From Caballeronia sordidicola (GTDB lineage: Bacteria > Pseudomonadota > Gammaproteobacteria > Burkholderiales > Burkholderiaceae): a stretch of DNA of 64,000 nt. A program made the translations under genes and the position numbers. Location: contig NZ_MTHB01000191.1 in the NCBI RefSeq assembly GCF_002220365.1, forward strand, positions 1 through 64,000. The letters run 5' to 3'. The notes beneath the pieces are model-generated. The model was not told where the DNA came from. It searched no databases and worked only from the letters and a program-made list of their open reading frames with translations. Shown in pieces: positions 1-9,399 of the stretch; position 1 is the first letter of the stretch, and the number at the start of each line of letters is the position of its first letter.

Positions 1-391
1 GCGCGAGGGCTTGCGCGCGGCGGTGGGGCGCCCCCAGGTCCGCGGCGCCCCCCGAGCCGATGCCGAAGAACGCGCCATGACAGAACGCGGTCAAAATGCG
101 CGCGGCCATCAGCATCCAATAGCCCGGCGCGATGGCGCACAGCAGATTGCCGACGATGAACACGCCCATCAGGCTCATCAACGCTTTCTTGCGCGGCATT
201 TTCGCGGTGACGATAGCAAGAATGGGGGCGCCGATAGTCACGCCCAGCGCATAACCCGACACAAGCATGCCGGCTGCGGGGATGGACACCCCGAGGTCCC
301 GCGCGACGTTGGGCAACAGGCCCATGATGACAAATTCGGACGTGCCGATACCGAACGCGGCAATGGCGAGGGCGAGAAGGGGCAGAGGCAT
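1..391 (-). CDS. MFS transporter, DHA1 drug-efflux type (N-terminal part, cut by window edge)
   Basis: The first 130 residues of an inner-membrane major facilitator superfamily protein are visible; the rest lies beyond position 1. The opening residues include IGTSEFVIMGLLP at 15-27, a hallmark of the AraJ/YdhP-like DHA1 branch of proton-driven drug or sugar efflux pumps. Four hydrophobic segments can be seen (about 4-26, 43-64, 71-92, 96-115), with the short basic loop AKMPRKKA between the second and third where family motif A sits. The ATG at 391 is the first in frame and starts directly at TM1, as usual for this family. The substrate cannot be told. The gene faces away from the secreted protein at 633. 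Confidence 0.85.
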   Translation of the reverse strand, partial: MPLPLLALAIAAFGIGTSEFVIMGLLPNVARDLGVSIPAAGMLVSGYALGVTIGAPILAIVTAKMPRKKALMSLMGVFIVGNLLCAIAPGYWMLMAARILTAFCHGAFFGIGSGGAADLGAPHRRAQALA

Positions 392-632
392 GGGGTAAGC
401 GGTGACTGAGTGCTGGCCGGTCGCGCGTTATCGGGGTGAAGAACGCAGGCTTGGGCGAGCTGAAGGGTTCAAATTGTACCGAACGTTGTTACGTTTGCTT
501 GGTGAAAACCCTGAGATTCGTGCAGTTGATTCAACGAGCTGGTTTTTCAGCCTTTTGGGAGGCGCCCGGTGTTGCTTTTTGCCCTCGGGCGGACTAGTTT
601 GCAGGGTTCCTGCTTTTTAACCAAGGACCTTC

Positions 633-1085
633 ATGACTGCACTCCGGCATTTTTTTCTGTTGATTGTTGCCGTGCTGCTGGCATTCGCGGACGTGCCGGC
701 GGCGTTTGCTCAGGAAGCCGACGCGAGTGCGGGACCGATTCGCACCACGGGCGGCAGCGTGATGTTCGTTCAGCAAGGCGCCACGTTCGAAGCCCAAATC
801 GATGGCAAACCGTTCGATCATCTGAACGCCCGCCGCATTGCGCATTTCGAGGAGCCGTCGGGGGCGCGGATGATTGTCGAAGCGTTCGATACCGGCTCGC
901 CCGAACTCGTTCTCTACGATTTCACCAAGCGCCCGCCCACGGTTGAGCACATGACAAAGCGCATGAAACTCACCGGTGTGTTCTGGCAGCGCGATGAAGT
1001 GGTGTTGAAAAGTGCCGATGGATGGTACAGGTTCCAGCGCGGGATGCTAACGAAACTGACGTCATCGAAGATGACTTATCACTAG
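633..1085 (+). CDS. Secreted protein of unknown function
   Basis: A 150-residue protein with a clear Sec signal peptide: a hydrophobic core at residues 7-23 and a likely cleavage after AFA at 26. The mature part is about 124 residues, without cysteines or transmembrane segments, with mixed beta-type sequence and several Phe/Trp residues. I do not recognise a family. AAGGA lies 6 bases before the ATG, supporting the start. Its last four bases overlap the end of the convergent pdeM gene. A reverse-strand frame over 594-950 is a codon-bias shadow. The signal peptide and plausible ribosome site argue that this is real; the role is unknown. Confidence 0.75.
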   Translation: MTALRHFFLLIVAVLLAFADVPAAFAQEADASAGPIRTTGGSVMFVQQGATFEAQIDGKPFDHLNARRIAHFEEPSGARMIVEAFDTGSPELVLYDFTKRPPTVEHMTKRMKLTGVFWQRDEVVLKSADGWYRFQRGMLTKLTSSKMTYH

Positions 1086-1744
1086 GTCCGCACCGCCATC
1101 ACCCGGTCCCCAGCGACCACGAAAATTCGCTCGCCGCGCGCGCTTTCGTTCACCTCGAAGCCACCGGTAAATCCGCCGAACGCAGGCAGCACGCCAGCAT
1201 CCGCACCAAAACGAAAACACGGCAATCTCGCGCTGTCGAGCCGGGTCGCGACCCGGTACACCGGATGTTCATGCCCTGCCAACGCATACGCGCCCGTCAC
1301 GCGCTGCGGGTAGTGGCACAGCGCCCAAGGCCCGAACCTGTACGGTGCTTCGACCATCTCGAGCGCGAGTGCATCGGGCGGTCCGCCTGCATGGCGATCA
1401 TGGTTGCCTTCCACGAGGATCAGCCGCAAGCCGGCATGCCGCTCGCGCCACTCGGCCAACGCGCCGAGCGTAGTCAACGCATGTGACTCACGTGCATGCA
1501 GCAGATCGCCGAGAAACACGATCGTCGCCGGCCGGTGTATCGAGATCAACATGTCGAGCCGCGCAAGCGTTTCACCCGTCGAGCCTTCCGGTACGGGAAT
1601 GCCGCGAGCGCGAAACACAGCGTCCTTGCCAATATGCGCGTCGGCGATGAACAAGGTTTGCCGCACCGGATCGAATGCCGCCCGCGCCGCCGACAACACC
1701 AGCGCATGCCCGCCAATATCCACCGTCAAGGCCTCGAGCATCAT
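1082..1744 (-). CDS. pdeM: Ligase-associated DNA damage response phosphoesterase PdeM
   Basis: A 220-residue calcineurin-like metallophosphoesterase. Metal-binding motifs are all present in order: DAH at 35-37, GDLLH at 79-83, GNHD at 113-116 and GHEH at 157-160. The short length and the partner genes identify it as the PdeM family found with ATP-dependent ligase, an Lhr-type helicase and a beta-lactamase-fold nuclease. It is the last gene of that operon; its ATG overlaps the stop of the helicase by 4 bp, so translation is probably coupled. The predicted role is hydrolysis of phosphodiester or 2',3'-cyclic ends during DNA repair, which is inferred from family context. It ends 4 bp inside the convergent gene at 633. 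Confidence 0.9.
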   Translation of the reverse strand: MMLEALTVDIGGHALVLSAARAAFDPVRQTLFIADAHIGKDAVFRARGIPVPEGSTGETLARLDMLISIHRPATIVFLGDLLHARESHALTTLGALAEWRERHAGLRLILVEGNHDRHAGGPPDALALEMVEAPYRFGPWALCHYPQRVTGAYALAGHEHPVYRVATRLDSARLPCFRFGADAGVLPAFGGFTGGFEVNESARGERIFVVAGDRVMAVRT

Positions 1745-4374
1745 GCGCGCGCCGCCTTTTCCAGATCGGCGAGCATACGCGCGACACGATCGGACAACTT
1801 TTCGGTGCTTACCTTCTCCCGCAATCGCGCGATGATCAGCGGAAACGCAAACGGCGTCGGCTTCTTCGGGCGCGTCAGCGCGAGCCGGCTCCCGCTCATG
1901 CTTTTGAGTGCGGCTCGTATCCTGTCAAGTTCGAGTTCCTGCAACATGACCTCTTCCTCGGCCTGCGCAAGCAGGAGGTTCCCGCTGTCGTGGCGGCGAA
2001 AAACTTCATAGAAAAGCCCGCTCGATGCCTGCAATTGCCGCGCACTTTTTTGTTGTCCAGGGTGCCCCTGGAAGATCAACCCGGACACTCGCGCGATCTC
2101 GCGAAAACGCCGGGCAGCAAGCTCGGACGAATTGAGGCTGGCGAGAATGTCGTGCTCGAGATTATCGGGCGAAAAAAGCCCGTCCTGTATGAGCGTCTCC
2201 CAGTCAAAGGGTCGTGCTGACAACAACTCGAAGCCGTAATCGTTCATCGATATGGAGAACGTACTCGGCTGATCGCGCGCCACGCGCCAGCCGATCAGGG
2301 ACCCAAGACCGACATGCGCCATCCGTCCCGCAAACGGATAACAGAACAGGTGATGCCCCTCGCGCGAACGAATCAGTTCGACCAGCAACACGCCCGGCTC
2401 GGGCAGCGCCGACCACTTCGCCTGCAATTCGAGCAGCGGCCGCACGGCCTGCATCTCGGGTTCGTCGTATACGCCGTTCATGGCACGCGCCAGCATCATC
2501 AGCGTGGCATCGGCGAGTTCGGACGACAGCGGCATCTTGCTGCCGGCCCATTGGGGCATCGCGCCGCGTGAGGACGTCGCACGTTTCACGTACGCGGTCA
2601 TCTCGCGCACACGCACGAGTTCAAGTGCGCGGCCGCCGAATGTGAATACGTCTCCGGGCTTCAGACGCGAGACGAACGACTCTTCCATCGCGCCGATCCG
2701 GCCACCCGTCATATACGCGATGTTGATGGTCGCGTTAGCGACGATCGTCCCGACGTTGTTGCGGTGACGCCTGACCAGATCCTCACGCGGCACACGATAC
2801 ACACCTTCAGCATCGAGTATCACGCGATGATAGTCAGGATACGCCGCGAGTGAACTGCCGCCGCGTTCGACAAAGGCCAGCGCCCAGTCGAACTCCTGCT
2901 GCGTCAGGTCGCGATACGCGTAGGTCGTGCGCACTTCGTCGAAGAGTTGGCGCGCCTTGAAGCCGCCGCCTATCGCAATGGTCACCAGATGTTGAACCAG
3001 TACATCGAGCGGCTTGTTGGGCATCTCGCGGCCTTCTATGCGCCGCTCCTCAACGGCCCAGCGCGCGGCCGCTGCTTCCACGAGTTCGAGCGCGTGCGTT
3101 GGCACGATGGTCACCCGCGATGCCCGTCCAGGCGCATGGCCCGAGCGTCCGGCACGCTGCATCAACCGCGCGACGCCTTTGGGCGAGCCGATCTGGAAGA
3201 CGCGATCGACCGGCAGGAAGTCGACGCCAAGATCGAGGCTGGACGTGCAGACCACCGCTTTCAACTGGCCGCTTTTCAGGCCGAGTTCGACCCACGCGCG
3301 GACTTCCTGATCAAGCGACCCGTGATGCAACGCGATCAAACCCGCCCAGTCGGGACGCGCTTCAAGCAGCGCCTGGTACCAGACCTCGGCCTGCGAGCGT
3401 GTGTTGGTGAAGACCAGCGAACTGCGCGCGTGTTCGATCTCGGCGGCGACCGGTTTAACCTGCCGCGTGCCGAGGTGGCCGCCCCATGGAAAGCGCTCGA
3501 TGGTATCCGGAATCAGCGTATCGACGATCAGCGTTTTCGGCTGCGCGCCCCGCACCACTACGCGTGGCGTTTTCACCGGCGCGAGCAACGCGTCGCGGGC
3601 GAGATCGAGATTGCCGAGCGTCGCCGATAACCCCCACACCTGCAAATCAGGCCGCCAGTGCGCAAGACGAGCGAGGGCGAGCTGCGTTTGCGTGCCGCGT
3701 TTATTGCCAAGCAACTCATGCCATTCATCGACAACGACCAGCCGTACGTGTTTCATCTCGTCTTCGGCATTTGCGCGCGTGAGCATCAGCGTGAGACTTT
3801 CAGGCGTGGTGACCAGCGCGCTCGGCATACGCTTGTTTTGCCGCGCGCGTTCGGCGGAAGGGGTATCGCCGGTACGCAAACCGATGCTCCACGGCACCGC
3901 GAGTTCCGTCACCGCGGTTTGTAACGCGCGAGCAGTATCGGCGGCGAGGGCACGCATGGGTGTGATCCACAGCACGGTAAGTGGCGCGGGCAAACTGCGG
4001 CTTGGGAGTTTGTCAGAGTATGCCGCCAGCGCGCCCAGCCACACCGCCCACGTCTTGCCGGCGCCGGTGGTCGCGTGCAGCAGGCCGCTCGCTGCGCCCA
4101 AGATCCCGGTCCACACTTCGCGTTGAAACGGAAACGGTTGCCAGCCGTGCCGTTCGAACCATGCAGCAAGACGTGCGTCGAACGGCGTGTTCGCCACGTC
4201 CTGATCAATGACTATCGGCGCGGGCCGAAACAGCTCGGCAACGGCGTCGGCTTTCGCCTGCGCCGCGCGTGTTCTCGGTATCCGACGCGCACGCGGGGCA
4301 CGGCGTTTTGCATCGCTATTTGGTTGGGTATCCTGATGGTTGTCCATATCATCGTCGTCGGCTGGCGTGCTCAT
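1741..4374 (-). CDS. Ligase-associated DNA damage response DEXH-box helicase (Lhr-like)
   Basis: An 877-residue superfamily 2 helicase. Walker A is ATTGAGKT at 101-108, the Walker B box is DEWH at 216-219, SAT is at 250-252, motif IV VFTNTRSQAE at 321-330, motif V CTSSLDLGVDF at 376-386 and motif VI QRAGRSGH at 406-413. A long C-terminal Lhr-type region follows, covering the winged-helix and WH-like domains of that family. The first 50 residues are acidic and then basic, low in complexity and probably disordered. It sits between the ATP-dependent ligase and pdeM with 4-bp overlaps on both sides, the standard arrangement of this repair set. Likely a 3'-to-5' ssDNA translocase that feeds substrates to the nuclease and ligase. 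Confidence 0.93.
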   Translation of the reverse strand: MSTPADDDDMDNHQDTQPNSDAKRRAPRARRIPRTRAAQAKADAVAELFRPAPIVIDQDVANTPFDARLAAWFERHGWQPFPFQREVWTGILGAASGLLHATTGAGKTWAVWLGALAAYSDKLPSRSLPAPLTVLWITPMRALAADTARALQTAVTELAVPWSIGLRTGDTPSAERARQNKRMPSALVTTPESLTLMLTRANAEDEMKHVRLVVVDEWHELLGNKRGTQTQLALARLAHWRPDLQVWGLSATLGNLDLARDALLAPVKTPRVVVRGAQPKTLIVDTLIPDTIERFPWGGHLGTRQVKPVAAEIEHARSSLVFTNTRSQAEVWYQALLEARPDWAGLIALHHGSLDQEVRAWVELGLKSGQLKAVVCTSSLDLGVDFLPVDRVFQIGSPKGVARLMQRAGRSGHAPGRASRVTIVPTHALELVEAAAARWAVEERRIEGREMPNKPLDVLVQHLVTIAIGGGFKARQLFDEVRTTYAYRDLTQQEFDWALAFVERGGSSLAAYPDYHRVILDAEGVYRVPREDLVRRHRNNVGTIVANATINIAYMTGGRIGAMEESFVSRLKPGDVFTFGGRALELVRVREMTAYVKRATSSRGAMPQWAGSKMPLSSELADATLMMLARAMNGVYDEPEMQAVRPLLELQAKWSALPEPGVLLVELIRSREGHHLFCYPFAGRMAHVGLGSLIGWRVARDQPSTFSISMNDYGFELLSARPFDWETLIQDGLFSPDNLEHDILASLNSSELAARRFREIARVSGLIFQGHPGQQKSARQLQASSGLFYEVFRRHDSGNLLLAQAEEEVMLQELELDRIRAALKSMSGSRLALTRPKKPTPFAFPLIIARLREKVSTEKLSDRVARMLADLEKAARA

Positions 4375-6041
4375 GGCGCCGCTCCGTCGAGGAAACCCTT
4401 GAGCATGCCGAGCGTGTCCGCGTCGTCAATATGCTTGTCCGTACGCCATCTCAACATGCGTGGAAACCGCACGGCAATGCCGGACTTATGGCGTGGACTC
4501 GCCTGGATCCCTTCGAAACCGATCTCGAACACGAGCGTCGGCGTGACGCTGCGCACCGGTCCGAATTTTTCGATGGTCGTCTTGCGCACGACCGCATCGA
4601 CCTTGCGCATCTCTTCGTCCGTCAAGCCGGAATACGCCTTCGCGAAGGGCACTAGGGTGCGCACCCCATCGGCTTCGTCCCACACGGCGAAAGTGAAGTC
4701 GGTGTACAAACTTGCGCGCCGGCCGTGACCGCGTTGCGCGTAAAGCAAAACAGCATCGATGGCGTAGGGATCGATCTTCCATTTCCACCATGTCCCGGAC
4801 GCCTTCGTGCGCCCGACGCCGTAAAGCGATTCACGTCCCTTCAGCATCAAGCCTTCAACACCTCGGCCGCGGCTTTCGTCGCGCAACGTGGCGAGGGTCG
4901 CCCAATCGGGCGCTTCAACCATCGGCGATACCCGCAGCAGGTCGACCGCCAGCGTTTCACCCAACGCGGTGGCCAATGCATCGAGTTGCACGCGGCGTTC
5001 GATCAGCGGCGTGACGCGCAGATCGCGCCCATTGGCTTCCAGCAGGTCGTAGGCGAGAAACGTGGCGGGAGAATCGGCGAGCACTTTCTTCGACAAGGTC
5101 TTGCGGGTGATTCGCGGTTGCAGTCGTGCGAATGGCAATGGCGCGTCGCCTCCGGGTTCCCACGCGAGAATTTCGCCGTCTATGACGGTGCCGTCCGCCA
5201 GCGCAACGCCGAGCGAGGCGAGTTCGGGAAAGCGGTCCGTGATGAGATCTTCACCGCGCGACCACAGCCACACGCGGCCGCCGCGCTTGACCAGTTGTGC
5301 GCGAATCCCGTCCCACTTCCATTCGATCACCCACTCCGACGGTGCGCCGAGCGTCGCCGGATCGGCTTGCAAGGGATGAGCGAGGAAAAATGGATATGGC
5401 AATCCGAGGTCGCTCTCATGCGGCGTGGCGGCGTGTTCGTCGTCCGTGCTTTCCGGTGCGATCAGGCGCAGATAACGCGCCGCTCCTGGCGCTTGCTGCG
5501 AATCGGTCCAGCCGACCATACGCTGCGCAATGCGTTTGTGATCCACACCCGCGACTTCGGCGAGCGCGCGCACGACGAGTTGGCGCGCGACGCCTACCCG
5601 GAACCCTCCGCCTATCAGCTTGGTCAATAAGAAACGTTCGCTCCAGTCGAGCTCGTCCCAGTAGCCGAGCAAACGGGTTCGAAGCTCGCCCGGCTCCCGG
5701 CCGCGCAAGGTCAGCACGCGTTCCTCGATCCATTGTGCGAGGCCGAGTTCGGATGTGCGCTGCGCGGGCGGCAGGATATGCGCGATGGTTTCGGCCAGAT
5801 CGCCGACCGCCTGATATGACTCGTCGAAAAGCCATTCCGGCAAGCCCGCGCGCTCGCGGGCGAACTCGGTGAGGAGGCGGGTGGGCACCGATTGGCGCGG
5901 TTTGCCGCCGCTGAGAAAGTACGACGCCCACGCGGCGTCCTCGGGTTCGGCCGCTGAGAAATACGCGATCAGCGCCTCGAGTTTTTCTTTCGTCGACGTG
6001 GTGCCGTCCAGAGCGGTGTACAGCGCGGCGAAGCGTTTCAT
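4371..6041 (-). CDS. ATP-dependent DNA ligase of the damage-response operon
   Basis: A 556-residue ATP-dependent ligase. The adenylation lysine is K242 in motif I (KWDG, 242-245). Motif III is in WSRGEDL at 260-266, IIIa in DGEILAW at 288-294, motif IV in EGLMLKGRES at 396-405 and motif V in WWKWKID at 418-424. The N-terminal alpha-helical DNA-binding domain covers about 1-200 and the OB domain about 430-556. This is the type annotated as cisplatin damage response ligase, always linked to an exonuclease, an Lhr-like helicase and PdeM, as here. It is additional to the essential NAD-dependent LigA, which is not in the window. The 4-bp overlaps with both neighbours indicate one transcript starting upstream of 7129. 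Confidence 0.94.
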   Translation of the reverse strand: MKRFAALYTALDGTTSTKEKLEALIAYFSAAEPEDAAWASYFLSGGKPRQSVPTRLLTEFARERAGLPEWLFDESYQAVGDLAETIAHILPPAQRTSELGLAQWIEERVLTLRGREPGELRTRLLGYWDELDWSERFLLTKLIGGGFRVGVARQLVVRALAEVAGVDHKRIAQRMVGWTDSQQAPGAARYLRLIAPESTDDEHAATPHESDLGLPYPFFLAHPLQADPATLGAPSEWVIEWKWDGIRAQLVKRGGRVWLWSRGEDLITDRFPELASLGVALADGTVIDGEILAWEPGGDAPLPFARLQPRITRKTLSKKVLADSPATFLAYDLLEANGRDLRVTPLIERRVQLDALATALGETLAVDLLRVSPMVEAPDWATLATLRDESRGRGVEGLMLKGRESLYGVGRTKASGTWWKWKIDPYAIDAVLLYAQRGHGRRASLYTDFTFAVWDEADGVRTLVPFAKAYSGLTDEEMRKVDAVVRKTTIEKFGPVRSVTPTLVFEIGFEGIQASPRHKSGIAVRFPRMLRWRTDKHIDDADTLGMLKGFLDGAAP

Positions 6042-7129
6042 CGCGAGTCGGCCTCGGGCGCAGCAGGGGATTCGACCGCTTGCTGCGCGGACGGGCTCAC
6101 TTGGACGCTTTCCGCCGCGTCGGCTTCTATTGCGTCATCGCCGTATTCGGTCGTGAATGCGCCCGCTTCCAGACCTTGTTCGCGTAGCCAGCGCACCATC
6201 GGTTCGATTTGTCCGTGCGTGACGATCACGCGTTGCGCGCCCGTTGCCCCAATCGCTGTCTGCAAACCCGGCCAGTCGGCGTGATCGGACAGCACGAAGC
6301 CGCGGTCCAGGCCGCGTCGTCGCCGCGTACCGCGAAGCCGCATCCAGCCCGACGCAAACGCATCGCTATAGTCGCCAAAGCGACGCATCCACGCGCTGCC
6401 TTGAGCGGACGGCGGCGCGATGATCAGCGCGCCTTTGAACGCGCTCTTGTCTTTCGCGGCAATGTCGCTGACTGGCCGCGTCAGCGGCAGGTTCACACCC
6501 GCTTGCGCGTACGCCCGATTCAGCGGTTCCACGGCGCCATGGCAAAAGATCGGTCCTATGGCTGGATCGACGCCAGCAAGAATCCGCTGCGCCTTGCCGA
6601 ACGAATAGCAGAACAGTACGGAAGCCCGGCCTTCGGCCGCGTTATGCCGCCACCAGGAATCGATGCCGTCGAAGACCGCGCGGGACGGTTCCCATCGATA
6701 AATCGGCAGGCCGAATGTGGATTCCGTAATGAACGTGTCGCAGCGAACCGGTTCGAAGGGTGCGCAAGTGGGATCAGGCTCGACCTTGTAGTCGCCCGAG
6801 GCGACCCAGACCCGGCCCGCCTGTTCCACCCGCACTTGCGCGGAGCCGAGCACGTGGCCCGCCGGATGCAGTGAGATCGAGACGCCGTTGACGACCAGGC
6901 GCTCGCCGTAGGGGACACCTTGCAGGGAGATACCCGGCAACCGCGACAGCAACACGCCGGTACCTGCCTCAGCCGCGAGATAACGGGCGTGCCCGAAGCG
7001 GGCGTGGTCGGCATGGGCATGAGTAATGATCGCCCGATCGACGGGGCGCCACGGGTCGATATAGAAATCACCCGGCGGGCAATACAGGCCTTCCGGCCTC
7101 GCGACGATCAAGTCTTGCGATGCGTCCAA
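6038..7129 (-). CDS. Ligase-associated DNA exonuclease (beta-lactamase/SNM1-like fold)
   Basis: A 363-residue metallo-beta-lactamase-fold nuclease, first gene of the repair operon. The metal motif HAHADH is at 37-42, followed by HPAGH at 88-92, GDYK at 112-115 and a late SDHADW block near residue 280 typical of the beta-CASP/SNM1 group. The length matches the ligase-associated exonuclease family. Known relatives are placed in repair of crosslinked or otherwise damaged DNA; a 5' nuclease trimming activity is inferred. The C-terminal 40 residues are Ala/Glu-rich and probably flexible. The operon promoter should lie in the 258-bp gap to ldhA. No LexA box was evident on inspection. Confidence 0.9.
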   Translation of the reverse strand: MDASQDLIVARPEGLYCPPGDFYIDPWRPVDRAIITHAHADHARFGHARYLAAEAGTGVLLSRLPGISLQGVPYGERLVVNGVSISLHPAGHVLGSAQVRVEQAGRVWVASGDYKVEPDPTCAPFEPVRCDTFITESTFGLPIYRWEPSRAVFDGIDSWWRHNAAEGRASVLFCYSFGKAQRILAGVDPAIGPIFCHGAVEPLNRAYAQAGVNLPLTRPVSDIAAKDKSAFKGALIIAPPSAQGSAWMRRFGDYSDAFASGWMRLRGTRRRRGLDRGFVLSDHADWPGLQTAIGATGAQRVIVTHGQIEPMVRWLREQGLEAGAFTTEYGDDAIEADAAESVQVSPSAQQAVESPAAPEADSR

Positions 7130-7387
7130 CCGGTCCCCGCTCGCGGAAAAAGGATAACGTCAGGTAACGACGGCGCAGGACGGCTGGACGGAATTAGCCG
7201 CAGCGGCCGAAGTGGCATTGGCTCTGAGCAAATGGCATGCCGTCCTGAGGTAATGCAATCACAGTTTCGTTGAAGGTATTATTCGTATGAAGAATACTTC
7301 GATTATCGGAAAAACTGATTTATCGCGCGAGAAGTATAAAAACAGCCCGTCGATAAACTCCGCATTCGAGTCACGCAATTGAATTTT

Positions 7388-8386
7388 TCAGGGAAGTACC
7401 TGATAGCGCGGAGAGCCGTCAAACCAAGCTTTCACATTCCCGAGCGTGGTATTGGCGATCTCGCTGAGGGCTTCTCGCGTGAAAAACGCCTGATGAGAGG
7501 TGACAATAACGTTTGGAAACGACAATAGCCGCGCGAGCACGTCGTCCTGCAGCATGTGATTCGAATGGTCTTCGAAAAAGAGTCCACTCTCTTCCTCGTA
7601 GACGTCGAGGCCAAGGTGGCCTAGTTGCCCGCTTTTCAACGCACCAATGAGCGCCCGGCTGTCGATCAAACCGCCGCGGCCCGTATTGATCAGCATGGCG
7701 CCGTGTTTCATGCGGGCGAGTGCGGCGGTGTCGATGAGGTGATAGGTGGAGGGTAAAAGAGGGCAATGCAGGCTGACAATGTCCGACTCAGCCAGGAGAG
7801 TATCGAGCGGCACATAATGCGCTCCGGCTTGCAGAAGATCGGCTGCTGGCGCTCCGGGATCAAACGCCAGCAGCTTCATGCCGAAACCAGCCATGATGCG
7901 GCCGAATACCCGTCCAATGACGCCTGTGCCAATAATGCCAAGCGTCTTGCCGTGCAAGTCGAAACCCAGCAGGCCGTTGAGCGAAAAATCGCCGTCGCGA
8001 GTCCGGGCATAAGCGCGATGCAACTTGCGATTCAGCGTCAGGATCAGCCCGGCGGCGTGCTCGGCCACCGCATGTGGAGAATAAGCCGGCACACGCACCA
8101 CGCCAATTCCGAGCCGGACTGCCGCTTCCAGATCGACGTGATTAAAACCTGCCGAGCGTAGCGCCACGAGTTGCGTGCCGCCCTTGTGGAGGGTTTCCAG
8201 GACAGCTTCGTCAAGGATGTCATTTACGAACGGGCATACCACCGTACACCCGTGGGCAAGAATGGCCGTTTGCGCGTCAAGTTGTGATTCCTGGAATTGC
8301 AGAGAGTAACCATATGCCGCGTTTGCCTCAGAGAAGACGTCGCGATCATATTGCCGGCTGCTGAAGACGATCACGTTAATCGCCAT
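7388..8386 (-). CDS. ldhA: D-lactate dehydrogenase-type 2-hydroxyacid dehydrogenase
   Basis: A 332-residue NAD-dependent D-2-hydroxyacid dehydrogenase, closest in sequence feel to fermentative LdhA (pyruvate to D-lactate, cytoplasmic). The nucleotide-binding GTGVIG is at 153-158, the catalytic Arg is in NTGRGG at 234-239, the acid is in the EEE run at 264-266 and the catalytic His is H298 in SHQAF. The block RVPAYSPHAVAEHAAGL at 98-114 is characteristic of LdhA. A LysR gene lies 32 bp upstream on the same strand, so the two may be co-transcribed or regulator and target may be linked. The 258 bp downstream hold an imperfect small palindrome near 7275-7305 but no convincing terminator. Confidence 0.88.
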   Translation of the reverse strand: MAINVIVFSSRQYDRDVFSEANAAYGYSLQFQESQLDAQTAILAHGCTVVCPFVNDILDEAVLETLHKGGTQLVALRSAGFNHVDLEAAVRLGIGVVRVPAYSPHAVAEHAAGLILTLNRKLHRAYARTRDGDFSLNGLLGFDLHGKTLGIIGTGVIGRVFGRIMAGFGMKLLAFDPGAPAADLLQAGAHYVPLDTLLAESDIVSLHCPLLPSTYHLIDTAALARMKHGAMLINTGRGGLIDSRALIGALKSGQLGHLGLDVYEEESGLFFEDHSNHMLQDDVLARLLSFPNVIVTSHQAFFTREALSEIANTTLGNVKAWFDGSPRYQVLP

Positions 8387-8418
8387 CGAGTGGTCTCCCT
8401 GCCAGCCAGGTAAATCAA

Positions 8419-9399
8419 TCAGTTGGCGACGGCGTTAGCCGGCGGCACCATCGAAAGCCGCGAGAGAAGGGTTTCCGGCTGCGGCAGTCCGACTTCTCCG
8501 CCCGGACCCATATGTTCAAGCGTGTAATCAATGAAGGCGCGCGTCTTGGCCGGCAGATACTGCCGTCCCGGATAGACGATAGACACCTTCACGTCCGGAT
8601 CGTCAATAGCGTAATCACCCAGTACCCGTACCAGCGAGCCGTTCTCCAGATCCGCTGCGACAATGCCTTCCGGAATGATCGAAATGCCCATGTGAGCAAG
8701 GGTTCCGAGCCGCACCATCAATGCGCTGTTGAAAGTATAGACAGGGGCGAGCGTGACCTGGTCGGCGCTGCCATTGTTGCGATGGCGGAAGTGCCAGGTG
8801 GCGCTACGCATTTCGTTGGGGAGCGCCACGAACGCGTGGTGCAGCAAATCGGCTGGCGTGCTGGGCGAGCCATGTTCTTCCAGATAAGCGGGTGTGGCGA
8901 CGGGAATCAGCGTGTTGGTGGCGACAGGGCGTTCTACCAACGCCGTGCTTGTCACCATGAATGCCGTGACAATACCGACATCAAATCCGTCTTCCACAAG
9001 ATCCACATGACGCTCGGATAAGGTGAGCCGCACGTTCACCTTTGGATAGACCTGCCGGAAGCCGTCGATCAGCGGCGTCAGTGCCATGAGCGAAAGCGAC
9101 CCGGATGCCACCACGCGCAATGTACCGCTGGGGTCGCCTTCCGTATGCGCCACCATTGACTCGAGATGATCGAGTTCTTCGAGCAATGCGCGGCAGCCTT
9201 CGAGATAACGCGTACCGGCTTCTGTAAGTGAGAGGTTACGAGTAGTGCGATTGATTAACCGGGTGCGTAAATGCGCTTCCAGCATTGCAATTGCGCGAGT
9301 AACAAGCGCGTTTGATACGTCGAGTTGTTGTGCGGCACGCCGAAAGCTTTCGGTTTCCGACACCCGCACGAACACTCGCATGGCATGAATTTGATTCAT
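8419..9399 (-). CDS. LysR-family transcriptional regulator
   Basis: A 326-residue LysR-type regulator. The N-terminal winged helix-turn-helix spans about residues 17-44 (FRRAAQQLDVSNALVTRAI) and is followed by the usual linker helix and a periplasmic-binding-like effector domain from about 90 to 295. It belongs to the large DsdC/PecT-like group with RTTRNLSLTEAG after the HTH. It is transcribed towards ldhA and divergently from the AspT-like transporter gene at 9980 across a 580-bp gap, so either could be a target. The effector is unknown. The start at 9399 matches the standard family N-terminus. Confidence 0.9.
   Translation of the reverse strand: MNQIHAMRVFVRVSETESFRRAAQQLDVSNALVTRAIAMLEAHLRTRLINRTTRNLSLTEAGTRYLEGCRALLEELDHLESMVAHTEGDPSGTLRVVASGSLSLMALTPLIDGFRQVYPKVNVRLTLSERHVDLVEDGFDVGIVTAFMVTSTALVERPVATNTLIPVATPAYLEEHGSPSTPADLLHHAFVALPNEMRSATWHFRHRNNGSADQVTLAPVYTFNSALMVRLGTLAHMGISIIPEGIVAADLENGSLVRVLGDYAIDDPDVKVSIVYPGRQYLPAKTRAFIDYTLEHMGPGGEVGLPQPETLLSRLSMVPPANAVAN

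Noticed and set aside
7270..7310. Imperfect palindrome GTATTATTC/GAAGAATAC downstream of ldhA
   Set aside because: One mismatch, a short loop and no T tract; not convincing as terminator or operator.
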